From: Flagellimonas yonaguniensis
GTDB taxonomy: Bacteria; Bacteroidota; Bacteroidia; Flavobacteriales; Flavobacteriaceae
NCBI RefSeq assembly: GCF_029193885.1
Contig: NZ_JARFVB010000001.1
Coordinates: forward strand, 248,001-312,000
Direction of reading: 5' to 3'
Length of the DNA: 64,000 bases
Numbering within the stretch: position 1 is the first letter of the stretch; each line of letters begins with the position of its first letter. The position numbers and the translations under genes were made by a program. This document shows positions 7,582-16,563 of the stretch, piece after piece. The notes under the pieces are model-generated. The model ran no database searches. It had not been told where the DNA came from and saw only the letters and a program-made list of their open reading frames with translations.

Positions 7582-8751
7582 TTAAATAAAATCCGCTCTT
7601 ACGTCCTCTGCATCAACCTCTTCGTCATGGTCATGTCCATGGTCGTGTTCGGCCACGGCCATACCGATAAACAATGCAGACAACATAGTAAATATATACG
7701 CTTGCAAAAATGCAACCAACAACTCTATAAGAGTTATAAACAAAGAGAGAACGAACGACAACAAACCAGAACCAAATACAGTAAGTTCTGATTTCATTGT
7801 TATTAGAATTGCGATAAGGCTCATTACCACAATGTGACCCGCAGAGATGTTCGCGAATAAACGAACCAAGAGTGAGAATGGCTTGATTAGAAATGCTCCC
7901 GCAAGTTCAATTATCGCCAAAACCGGACGAATCAAAACAGGAACACCTGGCATCCAAAGCATGTGTTGCCAATAATCCTTATTTCCTTTAAATGTATAAA
8001 TTACCAATGTAAAAATGGCCAAAGCAGCTGTTACAGCAATCTGACCAGTAACATTAAACCCAAACGGAGTTAGTCCCAAAAGGTTCAAAATCCATATAAA
8101 AAAGAAAACTGTTAGGAGGTAGCCCGTAAACTGACGGTATTTTTTACCAATATTCGGTTCGGCAATCTCGTCACGAACATAAATTACCAAAGGCTCCAAA
8201 ATTCTACCAAAACCAGTTGGAATTTGTTTGCTTTTATATTGCCTGGCCAAACCACCAAACCATACAAACATTAGAATACCAATCAAAAGCATTCCAAAAA
8301 CACTTTTTGTTATGGAAAAATCCAACACTTTGTGTGCGTTTACCGGATGATGCCCTTCATCAAAAGAAATTTCATCTGCGCCTGAATTCAATTCGTAAAT
8401 TTTACTGTGAAGCTTCACAAAACGAGTACCACCAGCTTCAACAACCTGATGACCTGAATCATCGTGGTGAAATCTTGAGGACATAAAAGTAACCAAGCCT
8501 TCACTGGACCATACAATTACGGGAAGAGGAAAGCCAATATGCTTGCGCTCGCCCTCTGAATTGGTATAGGAAAAAATATGGAAATCGTGAGAATCCTTTA
8601 TATGGTGCAGAATATAACCCTCCACCTCTTCTTGGGTATTTACTGGACCCTCTTCTTTTTCGTCCGAGGAGGAGTTTGCACTAACCCCGATGGAAAACAA
8701 TAATATAAACAGTGTGGCTGCTAAATCAATCGATCTTTTAAATACCCGCAT
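7582..8751 (-). CDS. atpB: ATP synthase a subunit
   Basis: 389 residues, longer than the roughly 270 of E. coli, because of a 140-residue exported N-terminal extension typical of Bacteroidota. The N terminus looks like a signal peptide (DLAATLFILLFSIGVSA). Several membrane helices follow, with the stator arginine in SLLVRLFANISAGH and the conserved LLVAFLQAYIFTMLSALFIGMA near the end. The C terminus is a His/Asp/Glu-rich tail (EHDHGHDHDEE). It forms the proton half-channels against the c ring. A promoter-like box lies upstream at 8789-8796. Confidence 0.97.
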   Translation of the reverse strand: MRVFKRSIDLAATLFILLFSIGVSANSSSDEKEEGPVNTQEEVEGYILHHIKDSHDFHIFSYTNSEGERKHIGFPLPVIVWSSEGLVTFMSSRFHHDDSGHQVVEAGGTRFVKLHSKIYELNSGADEISFDEGHHPVNAHKVLDFSITKSVFGMLLIGILMFVWFGGLARQYKSKQIPTGFGRILEPLVIYVRDEIAEPNIGKKYRQFTGYLLTVFFFIWILNLLGLTPFGFNVTGQIAVTAALAIFTLVIYTFKGNKDYWQHMLWMPGVPVLIRPVLAIIELAGAFLIKPFSLLVRLFANISAGHIVVMSLIAILITMKSELTVFGSGLLSFVLSLFITLIELLVAFLQAYIFTMLSALFIGMAVAEHDHGHDHDEEVDAEDVRADFI

Positions 8752-8788
8752 TGTAACTATAGAATTTATCCGTTCGTCAAATTCCGCG

Positions 8789-8796
8789 CAAAGGTA
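8789..8796 (-). promoter_or_regulatory. TAnnTTTG box upstream of atpB
   Basis: TACCTTTG on the minus strand, 38 bases before the atpB start, in an AT-rich spacer with T-tracts. It matches the Bacteroidota -7 consensus. No well-spaced TTG is present, so the -33 part is weak. It would give the core atp genes their own start separate from the two genes upstream. Confidence 0.5.
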
Positions 8797-8833
8797 GTAT
8801 TAAAAAGTCAAAAAATAATTTTTTTTCGAGATT

Positions 8834-9223
8834 TCATTCCATTCTTTTCAAAAGTTTGCTTAAAAAGTACACTTCACAGGCTAATCCCAAAAAAACAGGC
8901 ACTAAGAAATGACCCTTATTTATCTCGATTTCAGCCAAATCATCAAAAAAATAACTTTGAAACAGGATTACAAAAAGCACAGGTTTCAACACTAATGTGG
9001 ACAAATAAATAAAGCCCAACTGATTCTTGAACTTCTTCATTTGGAACAAAATTTTGAACACGGCGACAACCAGCAAAACAAAAGACAATAAAAAAATGTA
9101 AGGGTTAAATAAAATACAATTTTCAACAAAGGAATTACAGCCAATTATATACGCGTGCAAAAGATAAATTAAAGTAAACGACAGTATAAAAATTGCTGTC
9201 TGTAGAAGACCTCTTCCTCTCAT
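8834..9223 (-). CDS. DUF6168-type membrane protein
   Basis: 129 residues with four predicted membrane helices (about 8-26, 42-62, 75-95, 105-122) and a basic C terminus. It occupies the position where atpI-like genes lie in other bacteria, between atpZ and atpB. I assign DUF6168 from memory of Flavobacterial atp loci. It overlaps the atpZ-like gene by 4 bases, so the two are coupled. A helper role in Fo assembly is inference from position. Confidence 0.75.
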   Translation of the reverse strand: MRGRGLLQTAIFILSFTLIYLLHAYIIGCNSFVENCILFNPYIFLLSFVLLVVAVFKILFQMKKFKNQLGFIYLSTLVLKPVLFVILFQSYFFDDLAEIEINKGHFLVPVFLGLACEVYFLSKLLKRME

Positions 9224-9450
9224 TTGTTCAATTGAATAGCTTGCTTTATTAAAATATACATAGCCATGATTACAGCCACAAAAGTAATTAGTTCCTCTGC
9301 AAATGAAAACCCGTACTTATTTTCAACCCAAGAACCCAACAAGTTACCTAAATAAATAGTAGCGCCCATTTGAATGGCGGAACCAGACAAACGGGCGGCT
9401 GTATTAATTGCTTTGTTATACTTTTTTTTAGGAGGCTTTTGCTGGCTCAT
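9220..9450 (-). CDS. AtpZ/AtpI family protein
   Basis: 76 residues from the ATG at 9450 (MSQQKPPKKK). Longer readings from alternative upstream codons give an N terminus that is only a shadow of the bactofilin gene. A basic cytoplasmic start is followed by two membrane helices (SAIQMGATIYLGNLLGSW and ELITFVAVIMAMYILIKQ), as in AtpZ/AtpI accessory proteins of ATP synthase, which assist c-ring assembly or ion supply. It overlaps the end of the bactofilin gene by 23 bases. Confidence 0.85.
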   Translation of the reverse strand: MSQQKPPKKKYNKAINTAARLSGSAIQMGATIYLGNLLGSWVENKYGFSFAEELITFVAVIMAMYILIKQAIQLNK

Positions 9451-9847
9451 CTTTCTTTGTGGACTGCATTTTTGTGGTGGATGCAGCACCTTTGCCCATG
9501 GCACAGGACGCATTGAAGGTCGCCCCTGGCTCCACCGACAATTTGGCCACACTAACGGTACCCTCAATGGTTGCGGACGATTTAAGGGAAAGTAGATCCT
9601 TTACCATAAGCTCTCCATTGAACCTTCCTTCGATATCTGCATTCACACACTCCACTTTTCCGTTGATGTAGCCATCCTTTCCTATGACAACCTTGCCGGA
9701 AGTGGTCACATTTCCCTCCAATTTACCGTCTATCCTAAAGTCGGCTTCGGAGGTAATATCACCCTTTATTTTCGTGTTCTTTTCAATTCTATTGGGCTGT
9801 CCGCCAAATTCATTCATAGGCCGGGGTTTTTTGTTGTCAGAAAACAT
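9428..9847 (-). CDS. Bactofilin family polymer-forming protein
   Basis: 139 residues. The central part shows the repeated beta-helix rungs of bactofilins (IKGDITSEADFRIDGKLEGN, GKVVIGKDGYINGKVE, ADIEGRFNGEL, SATIEGTVSVAKLSVEPGA). The termini are unstructured and polar, with no signal peptide. Bactofilins self-assemble into cytoplasmic filaments or membrane-associated scaffolds. It is placed between PorW/SprE (20 bases upstream) and the atp operon, in one minus-strand series. Confidence 0.93.
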   Translation of the reverse strand: MFSDNKKPRPMNEFGGQPNRIEKNTKIKGDITSEADFRIDGKLEGNVTTSGKVVIGKDGYINGKVECVNADIEGRFNGELMVKDLLSLKSSATIEGTVSVAKLSVEPGATFNASCAMGKGAASTTKMQSTKKDEPAKAS

Positions 9848-9867
9848 TGTGTTCTAGGGTTTTGGGG

Positions 9868-12399
9868 TTAAAATTGCGCTTTGTATGATTCTAAGTTCTT
9901 GTGGACTTGGATAATTTTGTAATTGTCTGATAAAACTACAAAATTCTCATCTTTAATAAGGTAGTCCCGATTGTTTTTTATAAGCTCGGCAAAGCCAAGG
10001 GCAAAGTCTTTCGATGGAAAGCCATGAACCACTACAAACTCATCCTCCAAGTTATAGATGTCCTTGGAAACAATGTTTTTATAGTTCAGTTCATCGATGG
10101 CCTCTACCAAACGATCTCTGAGCTTGGTCGCCTTTTCGTCATTTTTGATCTTGAACGGAAACACCACTTTCCAGTTTCCTGCTCCCGTGGAACCCGTTTC
10201 CGGAGAGAATTCCTTAGCCTCCAATTTGGGCAATTGCTCTTCCACTATTTGTTCCGCTTTTTTCCCTTCGGGATTGTTGGGATAGGTAAGTGCCACATAG
10301 TTCAAGGCTTCCTTAAAAGGTTCAAATCCTTGCAAACGACCAATGGCGTTTGCTTTTAACATCTCAAACTTGGGAACAATGGGGTCGCCCGTAAATTGGC
10401 TGATGTATTCTTCCGATTGGGTAATGACCTGCAAAAACTCTTGTTTTTGGTATTGTTTGAACAAGGCCGCATACCTCGCATCCGGGCTATCGGTATTTCC
10501 GTCCAACACCGCTTGCGGGTTCAACAAAATTTCCGCGTAGCGGGTATCAGGATGATTGATAATGATATTTTGTTTCATGTCCATAGCCAAAGGACTTCCA
10601 GTTTCCTCGTAAATCTTGTACAGATTGTATTTTGATGGGAGAATCAAGCGTTCCTCGGGATTGGAGGAAAGTACACGTTCCAATTTTGCGGCAGCCAACA
10701 TATTGTCCTTGAACTTCTCCTTGTAAATCAGCCCCAATTGGTAATTGGCAAAGTTGCGTTCGCCCTTCAAACTGTCAATAACGGCAATATCGGTGGGAAC
10801 CTGCTCCAAATAATAGTCAACTGAATATTTTTGGTCCTCCGTCAACACCTCTTCGTTGCCTACGATTTCCTCTCCGGTAGCTTCAGAAACCAATGTTTTG
10901 GATTTGTTGCTCCAGCGCCAATCGTCTTCCAAGGTTCTGGTGCCCCATCGGGTTCTAAAATCGTTTCTTCCGTGGCCTAGACTCGTAATGTTGTAGAAGT
11001 AGAACTTACCCTGGTTTTCCTTCCCTCCTTTGCTGCTCGCAAACGTAGCAAAACCAGCATTGGTGCGTTCCTGTTGCTTCTCGGCCTCGGCTTCTTCTTT
11101 ACGTTTCATCTCGGCGATATAGTCCTCAAAATAGGCGGTACGCTCAGCAACGGGCATTTGGTACAATGTAATTACACTATCGGCATGCTGAACAATGTCC
11201 TCATACTTGATAACATCCTCAAGATTATCCAATCGTTTTTTGATATCGCGATGCTTTCTTGTGTTCTCATTCAGGTTGGTCAGCGTGCTATCGTAGTAAG
11301 AACCTGCCATTCTGTACTCGTCCTCATCAAAATAATAATCCGCCAAACTCTGATAGTTCAAGGCGAATAATTTGCGTTCGCCTTGGGTAGCCTGAATAGA
11401 TTTGTTGAAATAGGCCAAAGCCAAACTGTCCTCCTCGTAGGCCATGTGGTATTGGGCCACCTGTCGATAAATCTTGTCCAAGAAGGGCCTGTTCTCCCGG
11501 TTCTCTTCCAAATCGGTAAGGTATTCCAACATCTCCTCCTTGTTGCCCTCGGTAAGTTCGGTGTTCTGGATTTTTTTTAGATGCGCATTGATCATGTACA
11601 CCCTTGGCGATTTGCGGTTGAGTTCAATGACCTTGTTGTAAGCGTAATTGGCACTATCCTGATGCCCCATCTGGTCGTACAGCTGCCCAATAATGAACAG
11701 GTATCTTCCTTTTTCATGGTTCTTTTTGGTATAGGCTTGTGATATTTTCAGCTTTTGAATGGCGGTATCGGGTGCATTCAGGTTGATGTAGCATTGGGCC
11801 AAAACTGCATTGGCGTCGGCATATTCTTGATCCTTCAGCTTTTCATATTTGAATAGGCGCTTCAGGTTTTTGATGGCCACTTCGGGATTGTCCAACCGCA
11901 TATTGGTTTTTTCCCTCCAAATAGTGGCTTCGTTCAACTTGTCGCTCTTACTATATTTTCTGAGGATATAATTGAAGGACTCCAAAGCCGGGATATAACG
12001 CTGGTCAAAATAGCGGGACTTCCCGAGCAAAAGGAAGGCTTCATCTATCTGTGGGTTATGCTCTTCATCCTTGATGTCCATGCTGTGCTTTTGGATGGCC
12101 TTGGTGGCCTTTTCCTCAGCAATAAGAAAGTTGGGGTTGTTGTCCTCAGAGTCGAGTTTTATCTCATCGGTAACCTTGAGACGTTCCACGGGAAGGATTT
12201 CCCAATAGTCATCCCTGTAGTTGGCATTGATTTCTTCCAATCCTTGTTGAAAGGCCAAATTGCCGTTGTACAGGGTGTTGAACTCGGTGTTGAGTGCGTG
12301 CCAATTTCGGTTGATGAATTTATCCTTTTGGGTGGAACATGCATTGAATGCAAGTCCTCCCAAAACCATGGCGCCTAAAAATGTATGATGAAGCTTCAA
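9868..12399 (-). CDS. porW: PorW/SprE-type TPR lipoprotein of type IX secretion and gliding
   Basis: 843 residues. A lipoprotein signal with Cys21 (AFNACS) is followed by the family hallmark NRNWHALNTEFNTLYNGNLAFQQG (split here as NRNWHALNTEF and NTLYNGNLAFQQG) and many TPR-like helices to about residue 420, then a second helical region and a C-terminal alpha/beta domain. PorW/SprE is an outer-membrane-associated lipoprotein needed for the type IX secretion system and gliding. The only suitable start is TTG at 12399: an upstream in-frame stop excludes a longer protein, and the next ATG (residue 11) would destroy the signal peptide. Confidence 0.88.
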   Translation of the reverse strand: MKLHHTFLGAMVLGGLAFNACSTQKDKFINRNWHALNTEFNTLYNGNLAFQQGLEEINANYRDDYWEILPVERLKVTDEIKLDSEDNNPNFLIAEEKATKAIQKHSMDIKDEEHNPQIDEAFLLLGKSRYFDQRYIPALESFNYILRKYSKSDKLNEATIWREKTNMRLDNPEVAIKNLKRLFKYEKLKDQEYADANAVLAQCYINLNAPDTAIQKLKISQAYTKKNHEKGRYLFIIGQLYDQMGHQDSANYAYNKVIELNRKSPRVYMINAHLKKIQNTELTEGNKEEMLEYLTDLEENRENRPFLDKIYRQVAQYHMAYEEDSLALAYFNKSIQATQGERKLFALNYQSLADYYFDEDEYRMAGSYYDSTLTNLNENTRKHRDIKKRLDNLEDVIKYEDIVQHADSVITLYQMPVAERTAYFEDYIAEMKRKEEAEAEKQQERTNAGFATFASSKGGKENQGKFYFYNITSLGHGRNDFRTRWGTRTLEDDWRWSNKSKTLVSEATGEEIVGNEEVLTEDQKYSVDYYLEQVPTDIAVIDSLKGERNFANYQLGLIYKEKFKDNMLAAAKLERVLSSNPEERLILPSKYNLYKIYEETGSPLAMDMKQNIIINHPDTRYAEILLNPQAVLDGNTDSPDARYAALFKQYQKQEFLQVITQSEEYISQFTGDPIVPKFEMLKANAIGRLQGFEPFKEALNYVALTYPNNPEGKKAEQIVEEQLPKLEAKEFSPETGSTGAGNWKVVFPFKIKNDEKATKLRDRLVEAIDELNYKNIVSKDIYNLEDEFVVVHGFPSKDFALGFAELIKNNRDYLIKDENFVVLSDNYKIIQVHKNLESYKAQF

Positions 12400-12483
12400 A
12401 ATTATCGATAATCTTGTGTAACCTTAAACTCAAAAATGAGCAGATTATTATAAGGCTTATCGATAAAATGCATTATTCCTTCA

Positions 12484-13161
12484 TCAAGGCTTCAGTTTTA
12501 AGAAAATCGTGTCTCCCAATCCCAACCAATACTTTGATCCGATCACTATTCTGGAGATGGTTTCTTTGATGGGGAGCACATTTTTATATCGGTCCACATT
12601 GAGCAAGGCAACCAAACTTTTTGATGACCCATCGAGGATTAATTTTGGTTCGCCCTTGAACATATATTCCTTCAGGAACCCAAAACCACCCTGGCCGGTT
12701 CCTTCTGCCAAAGTTAACTGTATCTGACCCGTTTCAATTTTGACCACATCGATATAGGCTTGCTTTTTCAAATCAAAATAAACCGTGAATCCTTCGATTT
12801 CTTCGTTGATCAAAGAAAATATTGCTTCATCCAATATCTGGGTTTCCTCAGAGGCAATTGGCCGTTTCTTTTTTAATTCCTCCAATTCCCTTTTGTATTG
12901 GTTGATTTGAGATTTAAAATAGCCTGAAGAATCTTCTTTGGAATATGAATCAATATTTCTTTTAAGCCGTTGAATTTTTCGGTGATTCGCATTCTGAAGT
13001 TCCAAAAGGCAATCCAGTTCATTCTGGACATATCGTAGCTCGTCTTGAGTATGATGAACTGCCATATAATCCTGACCTCTTTTATTTTCATCAATCTCGA
13101 GCAACAGGCGCTGCTTTTCCCATTGATAAAAATCGATCAACAAGTCTAAGTCGCTGGACAT
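12484..13161 (-). CDS. Unknown protein with N-terminal coiled coil
   Basis: 225 residues, no signal peptide or membrane helix. The first 115 residues are strongly helical with heptad character (ELRYVQNELDCLLELQNANH, then KSQINQYKRELEELKKKR), and the second half looks like a compact alpha/beta domain ending in WLGLGDTIFLKLKP. I do not recognise the family. It lies 84 bases before porW and 38 bases after the ABC ATPase gene on the same strand. Cytoplasmic scaffold or GreA-like fold are possibilities only. Confidence 0.75.
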   Translation of the reverse strand: MSSDLDLLIDFYQWEKQRLLLEIDENKRGQDYMAVHHTQDELRYVQNELDCLLELQNANHRKIQRLKRNIDSYSKEDSSGYFKSQINQYKRELEELKKKRPIASEETQILDEAIFSLINEEIEGFTVYFDLKKQAYIDVVKIETGQIQLTLAEGTGQGGFGFLKEYMFKGEPKLILDGSSKSLVALLNVDRYKNVLPIKETISRIVIGSKYWLGLGDTIFLKLKP

Positions 13162-13199
13162 GGTTAATGGTTGATGTCCTAAAGTTGGCGATTTTCAGA

Positions 13200-13895
13200 T
13201 CAACCTGCAAAGAAAGCCTCAAGTTCCTTCATGGTTTCGGCAGAAGTATGGATATCCTTCACTATTTCGCCTTTGTTGAGCACCACGATACGTTCACAGA
13301 CTTCGGTAACATGAATCAAATCGTGACTGGAAACCAAAACGGTAACTCCTTCTTTTGCCGCCAAATCTTTGATGATTCCCTTTAATCGGATTTGCGTGGT
13401 GGGGTCCAAATTGGCAAACGGTTCATCCAAAATCACCACTTCAGGGTTCCCGATAAAACTGGCCACAATGCCCACTTTCTTTTGGTTTCCTTTGGAAAGA
13501 TCTCTCAAATACTTTTTTTGGCCCAAGATCTCCCCATGGAAAAAATCATCAAAATTGGACAAGAGTGCATCCACATCGGCTTTGTTCCTGCCACGCAGTT
13601 CCCCGATAAAGTAGAAGTATTCTTCGGGTGTAAGGTACCCTATCAAAAAGGTCTCATCAATGAAAGCGGAGGTAAACGGTTTCCAATCCTCGCTTTGGTC
13701 CACTTGCACATCCTTGTTGATGATATAGCCAGATGAGGGTTGTATCAAATCCAACAACAGACTGAAAAGGGTTGTCTTTCCCGCTCCGTTGTTCCCTACC
13801 AGGCCAAAGCTCTGCCCTTTGGGGATTTCCAGATTATCAATGTTCAAAACGGTGTTCTCACCGTAGGTCTTGGTTAAATTATGAACTGTGATCAT
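13200..13895 (-). CDS. ABC transporter ATP-binding protein
   Basis: 231 residues. Walker A GNNGAGKTT at 34-42, Q-loop region, signature LSKGNQKK, Walker B VVILDEP and switch His in SSHD. Domain order and length fit an exporter-type nucleotide-binding subunit. The gene is 21 bases downstream of the DUF5687 membrane protein, which is its likely permease partner. Substrate unknown. Confidence 0.95.
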   Translation of the reverse strand: MITVHNLTKTYGENTVLNIDNLEIPKGQSFGLVGNNGAGKTTLFSLLLDLIQPSSGYIINKDVQVDQSEDWKPFTSAFIDETFLIGYLTPEEYFYFIGELRGRNKADVDALLSNFDDFFHGEILGQKKYLRDLSKGNQKKVGIVASFIGNPEVVILDEPFANLDPTTQIRLKGIIKDLAAKEGVTVLVSSHDLIHVTEVCERIVVLNKGEIVKDIHTSAETMKELEAFFAG

Positions 13896-13916
13896 GTATT
13901 TTTCTGTTAATGGAGG

Positions 13917-15395
13917 TTATTTCTGTTTGTATGCTTGTAATGTCTTGTATTTCTCTTTCTTGTAAATGCCCTCGATCATGGTGAACACCTTGTCCCTGAA
14001 AACGAATCCGAGTAGGCCAAAAACAGCCACAAAAATGTATCCAGCCATGGGGCTGATCAAAAAGTGGCCAATGGCATAAATCCCGATGGGCAATACCAGC
14101 TTGGGCAAGGTGAGCAAAAGTGTCTTCGCATTAAAGGCCTGTTTATCGCCAAATGCCTTTTTGTTCGATGTAAGGTCTATCGGGGTTTTCACATAAGCTC
14201 CACCCCAAAGCACTAAATAACTGTTGATTCCAATATTATAAATGGCGCCCACCAATACAGCGGCATAGGCCTCCCACCCAAAATAGATGTAAAAAGTGGC
14301 CAAAATGGTTGAAATAATGGTCGCTATGATCACCAAATACCATTTTGATGAGAGGTACTCCCTATACTTAATGTTTTGACTCATCATCAAAGGGTAATAG
14401 CTACTGTCCCAGCTGGGCACGTACTGCCCAAAACTGAAGAGAAACCCTCCCGTGACGAATATCCCTGCAAAGATTTTCCAGAAAGGCCCATCGTAAACCT
14501 CAAGTGCGCCCGTAAAAAAGAGGAGTCCGTAAAAAATAAAAAAGGCCCCTGCAATCACGGCAGAACGCGATCTTTTGTTTCGTTTGATGAGTTTGATGTC
14601 GTTCTTCAAAAAAGTCCCCAGGTTCCCGAAGCGGTCCAACCATTCCAGGTTCTCGGTTTTGGCCTCGGTCTGTTTTTTGGCCAATCCGCCATCCAAATAC
14701 ATGTGCTTTTTAAAATAGGCAAAAGCGCCATAATACAATCCTACTAATACCACCCAAGGCACAATTGCTGTCCAGGGTATATCATAGAAAAAGTCGAAAA
14801 TGGGCTGGGTGTACAGGGTAATATCAAACCATTGGTAATATTGTGATGCTCCCGCCACAATAAACAAGACTGCGAATACATAGAAAACCGTGTTCTGGTT
14901 GTTTACCATAACATTGATGAAGTTGTTACAGTAGAACAATGCCATCAACGCCAAATGCCACCCGATTACCTGTAATGGTGGATAGCCCTTGGTAAGCAAT
15001 ACAATACTAAAAGGCACAAAGAAAAACGCATGGGCAATATTGAAAAAGGATATTATCGTTTTTCCCAACGAAAAGTTGACCACCTTGGTTTTGCTGATAG
15101 GCAAATACAGCAAGGGCTTTATGTTGGTCACGGGCATTTTCTGAAGCATGTACCTGAATACGAGGTCAAAGGCCAGATAATAGATCATGAACTGGTTGAC
15201 CACACGCAAAGGGTCGCCTATTTCCATTTCCTCGATAATGAAAAAGGCCCCGACGCCCATTCCCAAGAACATAACGATGAAGTACAGTGCCCCTAAGGCC
15301 ATCAATATCTTAAACCAGATCTCTGTTTTAAAACTGGCGGACCTAAAAAAAGACTTCCATTGGAGTCCAATAAAATGTTTGAGCATGGTTGGCAT
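13917..15395 (-). CDS. DUF5687 family membrane protein (ABC permease-like)
   Basis: 492 residues with about ten to twelve membrane helices and a basic cytoplasmic stretch near residue 240-275 (KNDIKLIKRNKRSRSA). The N terminus MLKHFIGLQWKSFFRSASFK is characteristic of the DUF5687 family, which in Flavobacteriia is paired with an ABC ATPase as here. Transport role is inferred from the pairing. It is divergent from the ferredoxin reductase gene, with 110 bases between. Confidence 0.85.
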   Translation of the reverse strand: MPTMLKHFIGLQWKSFFRSASFKTEIWFKILMALGALYFIVMFLGMGVGAFFIIEEMEIGDPLRVVNQFMIYYLAFDLVFRYMLQKMPVTNIKPLLYLPISKTKVVNFSLGKTIISFFNIAHAFFFVPFSIVLLTKGYPPLQVIGWHLALMALFYCNNFINVMVNNQNTVFYVFAVLFIVAGASQYYQWFDITLYTQPIFDFFYDIPWTAIVPWVVLVGLYYGAFAYFKKHMYLDGGLAKKQTEAKTENLEWLDRFGNLGTFLKNDIKLIKRNKRSRSAVIAGAFFIFYGLLFFTGALEVYDGPFWKIFAGIFVTGGFLFSFGQYVPSWDSSYYPLMMSQNIKYREYLSSKWYLVIIATIISTILATFYIYFGWEAYAAVLVGAIYNIGINSYLVLWGGAYVKTPIDLTSNKKAFGDKQAFNAKTLLLTLPKLVLPIGIYAIGHFLISPMAGYIFVAVFGLLGFVFRDKVFTMIEGIYKKEKYKTLQAYKQK

Positions 15396-15455
15396 TTTTT
15401 TAGTTGGTGTCTAATTTATTGGATTTGTTACATAAAGAAATGCTTTTTATTAAAA

Positions 15456-15489
15456 TTGATGCTCAAAAGGAGTGTATTGCTTAATTTTG
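15456..15489 (+). promoter_or_regulatory. Promoter of the ferredoxin reductase gene
   Basis: TTG (15456-15458), 23 bases, then TAATTTTG (15482-15489), fitting the Bacteroidota TTG-N-TAnnTTTG pattern, 16 bases before the ATG at 15506. Confidence 0.55.
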
Positions 15490-15505
15490 CTGCAAAATTC
15501 CATAC

Positions 15506-16552
15506 ATGAGTCATTTTCATGCCTTAAAAATAGCCGCGGTGGATCGATTGACCCCAAATGCCGTGGCCCTTACCTTTGACATTCCTGAAGATTTAAAAGA
15601 GGATTACAGCTTTAAAGCGGGACAATACATTACCCTAAAGCACAACTTAAACGGCAAGGAGCTTCGTAGGGCCTATTCCATTTCATCTCCACCATCGTCG
15701 GGCAAATTAACGGTGGGAATCAAAAAGATGGAAGGCGGAACCTTTTCCGTGTATGCCAACGAGGAACTAAAAGCCGGTGACACCATGGATGTGATGCTTC
15801 CCGAAGGTCGGTTTGTTTTTGATGAAACCTCGCCACAAAAAATAGCGGCCTTTGCTGCTGGAAGTGGGATTACCCCTATCATGAGTATTGCCCAAACTGT
15901 TTTGGAGAGTAATGCTGACAGTACCTTTGTGTTGGTGTTCGGAAACCAGTCAGTTGAAGAGACCATGTATTTTAAACAAATCCAAGCCCTTAAAGAGCAA
16001 TATGGAGAGCGTTTGTTCGTGCAGTACATATACAGTAGGTCCCATGAGGAGGATGCCCTTTTTGGAAGAATAGAGCGATCAACCGTGAACTTTGTGCTCA
16101 AGAATAAGTTCAAGGGAACCGAGTTTGATGGTTTCTACCTCTGCGGACCAGAAGAGATGATCGAACAGGTGACCGACACCTTGAAGGACAACGGGGTGTC
16201 CAAAGAGAAAATCCATTTTGAGCTTTTTACCAGCGATGATACCGAGGATGAACTTGCCGAAGAACTCGAGGGCAAGACCAAAGTTGAAGTGCTCTTGGAT
16301 GATGAGACCTTCACTTTTGTGATGGACAAAAAGGAACGGGTTCTAGATGCCGTCCTCAAAGAAAATATCGATGCTCCCTATTCGTGTCAAGGAGGTGTTT
16401 GCAGCAGCTGTATTGCCCGCCTTACCGAAGGGAAAGTGGAAATGGTAAAAAATCAGATTCTTACTGATGGTGAAATTGAAGAAGGATTTATTCTTACCTG
16501 CCAATCACATCCATTGACCCCAGTAATAAAGGTGGATTACGACGATGTGTAA
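15506..16552 (+). CDS. Ferredoxin--NADP reductase with C-terminal 2Fe-2S domain (PaaE-like)
   Basis: 348 residues. Three domains in order: FAD-binding barrel with RRAYSISS at 54-61, NAD(P)-binding domain (GSGITPIMSIAQ, later LCGPEEMI), and a plant-type ferredoxin domain with cysteines 294, 299, 302 and 332 (CQGGVCSSC then LTCQSHP). It transfers electrons from NAD(P)H through flavin and an iron-sulfur cluster to an oxygenase or desaturase. The fold matches phenylacetyl-CoA epoxidase reductase PaaE, but no paa genes are nearby, so the partner is unknown. It stands alone as a single-gene unit. Confidence 0.9.
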   Translation: MSHFHALKIAAVDRLTPNAVALTFDIPEDLKEDYSFKAGQYITLKHNLNGKELRRAYSISSPPSSGKLTVGIKKMEGGTFSVYANEELKAGDTMDVMLPEGRFVFDETSPQKIAAFAAGSGITPIMSIAQTVLESNADSTFVLVFGNQSVEETMYFKQIQALKEQYGERLFVQYIYSRSHEEDALFGRIERSTVNFVLKNKFKGTEFDGFYLCGPEEMIEQVTDTLKDNGVSKEKIHFELFTSDDTEDELAEELEGKTKVEVLLDDETFTFVMDKKERVLDAVLKENIDAPYSCQGGVCSSCIARLTEGKVEMVKNQILTDGEIEEGFILTCQSHPLTPVIKVDYDDV

Positions 16553-16563
16553 TTGATGATGGG

